Below are positions 4,028-5,470 of a DNA stretch of 5,470 nucleotides, piece after piece. Positions within the stretch are counted from its first letter, which is position 1. Each line of letters starts with the position of its first letter. The notes under the pieces are model-generated. The model did not search any database. It was not told the origin of the DNA and worked only from the letters and a program-made list of their open reading frames with translations. The position numbers and the translations under genes are program-made. Origin of the DNA: Candidatus Saccharibacteria bacterium UBA5152 (GTDB taxonomy: Bacteria; Patescibacteriota; Saccharimonadia; Saccharimonadales; UBA4665); the NCBI GenBank assembly GCA_002413755.1, contig DHXQ01000006.1, positions 1-5,470 of the forward strand, read 5' to 3'.

Positions 4028-5234
4028 GGGTGTTCCCTCTTTTGGTAGTCTTAGCTTTTGGCAGAGATCCGTCACGCACTTCGACGTGCGTGACCGTTGC
4101 CTCCAGACTTGCGCGGTGCAGTTCAATATGTACTATAGCACCTTCGCCGGGCCCCGATGTACCTGATATATCACTGATCACCTTGCCGTCGGCACCGCGC
4201 ACAATGGCATAGCCGCGCCGCAGCGCGGCCTGCGGGCTCAGCACCTCCAGCAGCTGGCGCGAAGTCTGCAAACTATCACGTTCAGCCGTCAGGCGGAGCG
4301 CCAGCTGTTCGTGCAGTTCATCGCGCAGCGTCAGGTTCTGAGTATGAGCGTCATACATTTTGTCTCGCACCAAGTCGTACAATTGTTCACTAATCTCCAG
4401 TAGTTGTTCGAGGACGTGATGTTTGTCTGGCGTTAGCAGCTCGGCCGCGTTGCTGGGCGTGCTGGCGCGCGTATCAGCGGCCAGCTCGGCCAGGCTGCTA
4501 TCAATCTCATGGCCAATTGCTACCAGTGTCGGAATCCGGCTGCCGGCCACTGCCCGAGTCACCTGCTCACTACTAAAGGCCGCCAGATCGTCAGGGCTGC
4601 CGCCGCCGCGAATCATCACCAGTACCTCTGGCGGCTCAGCCAACCCGTTAAACCGCTCGACGGCATTGACGATTTGTGGCACGGCGGCGTCGCCCTGGAC
4701 TTGGACGTCGATAACATCGACTTGCATCCCACCCCAGCGGGCAGCCAGGATCTTAACGAAGTCAGCGTAGGCTGCCGACTGTCGTGAAGTGATCAGACCA
4801 ATCCGCTGAGGCGGATACGGCAGTGCGCGCTTGCGCGCTGGCTCGAACAGCCCCTCGGCTTGCAACTTGGCCTGCAACAGCTCGGCGGCGCGCTTCAGCG
4901 AGCCCTCACCGGCTGGCTTGATCAGTTGGACGTTAAAGCTAAAACCGTACTGGTTGTGCATCCGCGGCGCGCCGCGAACTTCCAGCAACATGCCGTCCTC
5001 CAGCGGCCCCGGCAGGTGCTGGACTGTACCAAAGCATTTCAGGCTCGATTCGTCGTCTTTCAAGTCGAAGTACACCCAGCGGCCCCGGCTGATACGCAGG
5101 TTGGCCAGCTCACCAGTCACGACGATCGACGGGAATCCGAATTCATACGACTCATTCAGCAGGTCAATGAAATCGCTGACCGAAACTTGCAGATCCGGCA
5201 GATTATAGATATCAAAGGTCGATACATCAGACAC
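4020..5234 (-). CDS. xseA: Exonuclease VII large (catalytic) subunit
   Basis: Catalytic subunit of exonuclease VII, a single-strand-specific exonuclease of mismatch repair and DNA damage tolerance. The 404 residues contain an N-terminal OB-fold (about 15-108; VTGELANLRISRGRWVYFDL, then the FGTVQHL stretch), the catalytic domain (about 120-265), a long helical coiled-coil region (about 270-330) and the C-terminal segment LSPQAALRRGYAIVRG (333-347). Residues matching the four functionally important E. coli positions are all present: D158 in SAAYADF, R209 in IRGGGSPDDL, and H242 and D245 in IGHEID. The usual TSPTGAA motif is altered to TSRQSAA, with Ser in place of Gly. The start is GTG (5232-5234) with GGGAG 6 nt upstream, and it overlaps the preceding TAG by one base. 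The product should be functional. Confidence 0.96.
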   Translation of the reverse strand: MSDVSTFDIYNLPDLQVSVSDFIDLLNESYEFGFPSIVVTGELANLRISRGRWVYFDLKDDESSLKCFGTVQHLPGPLEDGMLLEVRGAPRMHNQYGFSFNVQLIKPAGEGSLKRAAELLQAKLQAEGLFEPARKRALPYPPQRIGLITSRQSAAYADFVKILAARWGGMQVDVIDVQVQGDAAVPQIVNAVERFNGLAEPPEVLVMIRGGGSPDDLAAFSSEQVTRAVAGSRIPTLVAIGHEIDSSLAELAADTRASTPSNAAELLTPDKHHVLEQLLEISEQLYDLVRDKMYDAHTQNLTLRDELHEQLALRLTAERDSLQTSRQLLEVLSPQAALRRGYAIVRGADGKVISDISGTSGPGEGAIVHIELHRASLEATVTHVEVRDGSLPKAKTTKRGNTHA

Positions 5235-5470
5235 TATCGTCTCCCGCGGTCACCTTGTAACGTGCGGTGGTAGAAGTAACCCCCTATCGGAATCTGGACT
5301 GCCGTATTGACGACCCGGTACATGACGGTCACCGGCAAACTGACCGCTGCCGGCACGCCACCAGCCACTAGTACAGCGGTCATCAAGGCTTCATAAATAC
5401 CGACGCCGCCCGGCAGGACCGATACTAGGCCGGCAAAGTTCGCCACCGCGTAGGCCAGGATCACGGCGCC
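5234..5470 (-). CDS. LPG-synthase-type integral membrane protein, C-terminal end (partial)
   Basis: Only the last 78 residues are inside the window; the gene begins beyond base 5470. The visible part matches the C-terminal end of the lysylphosphatidylglycerol synthase transmembrane family (also called UPF0104 or the AglD/MprF-type flippase domain): a hydrophobic helix ending in LVSVLPGGVGIYEALM (the conserved PGGxGxxE motif), then a second hydrophobic stretch with MYRVVNTAVQIPIGGYFY. Members are polytopic membrane proteins thought to move lipids or lipid-linked sugars across the membrane, but the exact substrate cannot be told from this fragment. The short tail TLQGDRGRR is basic and cytoplasmic-looking. 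Its TAG stop overlaps the GTG of xseA by one base, so the two genes are probably co-transcribed. Confidence 0.85.
   Translation of the reverse strand, partial: GAVILAYAVANFAGLVSVLPGGVGIYEALMTAVLVAGGVPAAVSLPVTVMYRVVNTAVQIPIGGYFYHRTLQGDRGRR

Noticed and set aside
4028..4126. N-terminal extension of xseB to 4126
   Set aside because: The extra 33 residues are out-of-frame translation of the xseA C-terminus; the family start and ribosome-binding site both point to 4027.
4423..5273. Long plus-strand open frames across xseA
   Set aside because: They are antisense to a gene with all catalytic residues and good family length; their translations are low-complexity shadows of G+C-rich codons.

Overview
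The window looks like a compact bacterial chromosome segment of about 50% G+C in which every supported gene lies on the minus strand, so transcription runs from high to low coordinates. Tight packing (stop/start overlaps, 3-nt gaps), single-chain glycyl-tRNA synthetase, TGA used as a stop, and a membrane protein starting with an RGSTNILLIPLIL-type segment suggest a Candidate Phyla Radiation bacterium, most likely a Saccharibacteria (TM7) member. That lineage call is an inference from gene character and was not tested.

Upstream block (5470 down to 2563): the C-terminal end of an LPG-synthase-type integral membrane protein; xseA and xseB, the two subunits of exonuclease VII; a membrane-anchored class I methyltransferase resembling the FAM173 lysine methyltransferase group; and a single-pass membrane protein with an extracytoplasmic domain. 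Overlaps or 3-nt gaps link these genes, so they are probably one operon. A hairpin follows the last gene.

Downstream block (2493 down to 496): an extended -10 promoter with an adjoining dyad, then a histidine-kinase-like protein, a response-regulator-like protein and recO. Both signalling proteins have lost their phosphotransfer residues: Glu replaces the phospho-accepting His in the kinase and the phospho-accepting Asp in the receiver. They look like a phosphorylation-independent pair co-transcribed with a recombination-repair gene.

Between the kinase and receiver genes lies a 122-bp nested inverted repeat. It contains a 40-codon reading frame with a well-placed AGGAG ribosome-binding site, and its TAA stop overlaps the receiver's ATG (TAATG). 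It can be read as a translated leader or coupling element, as a small MITE-like palindromic element, or as both. It is the most unusual object in the window.

After recO there is a 235-bp spacer with an 18-bp perfect inverted repeat and a TATAAT box 10 nt before glyS, so the glyS mRNA is probably leaderless or nearly so. glyS runs off the low-coordinate end. The common theme is DNA repair (exonuclease VII, RecO) interleaved with membrane and signalling functions and followed by translation.
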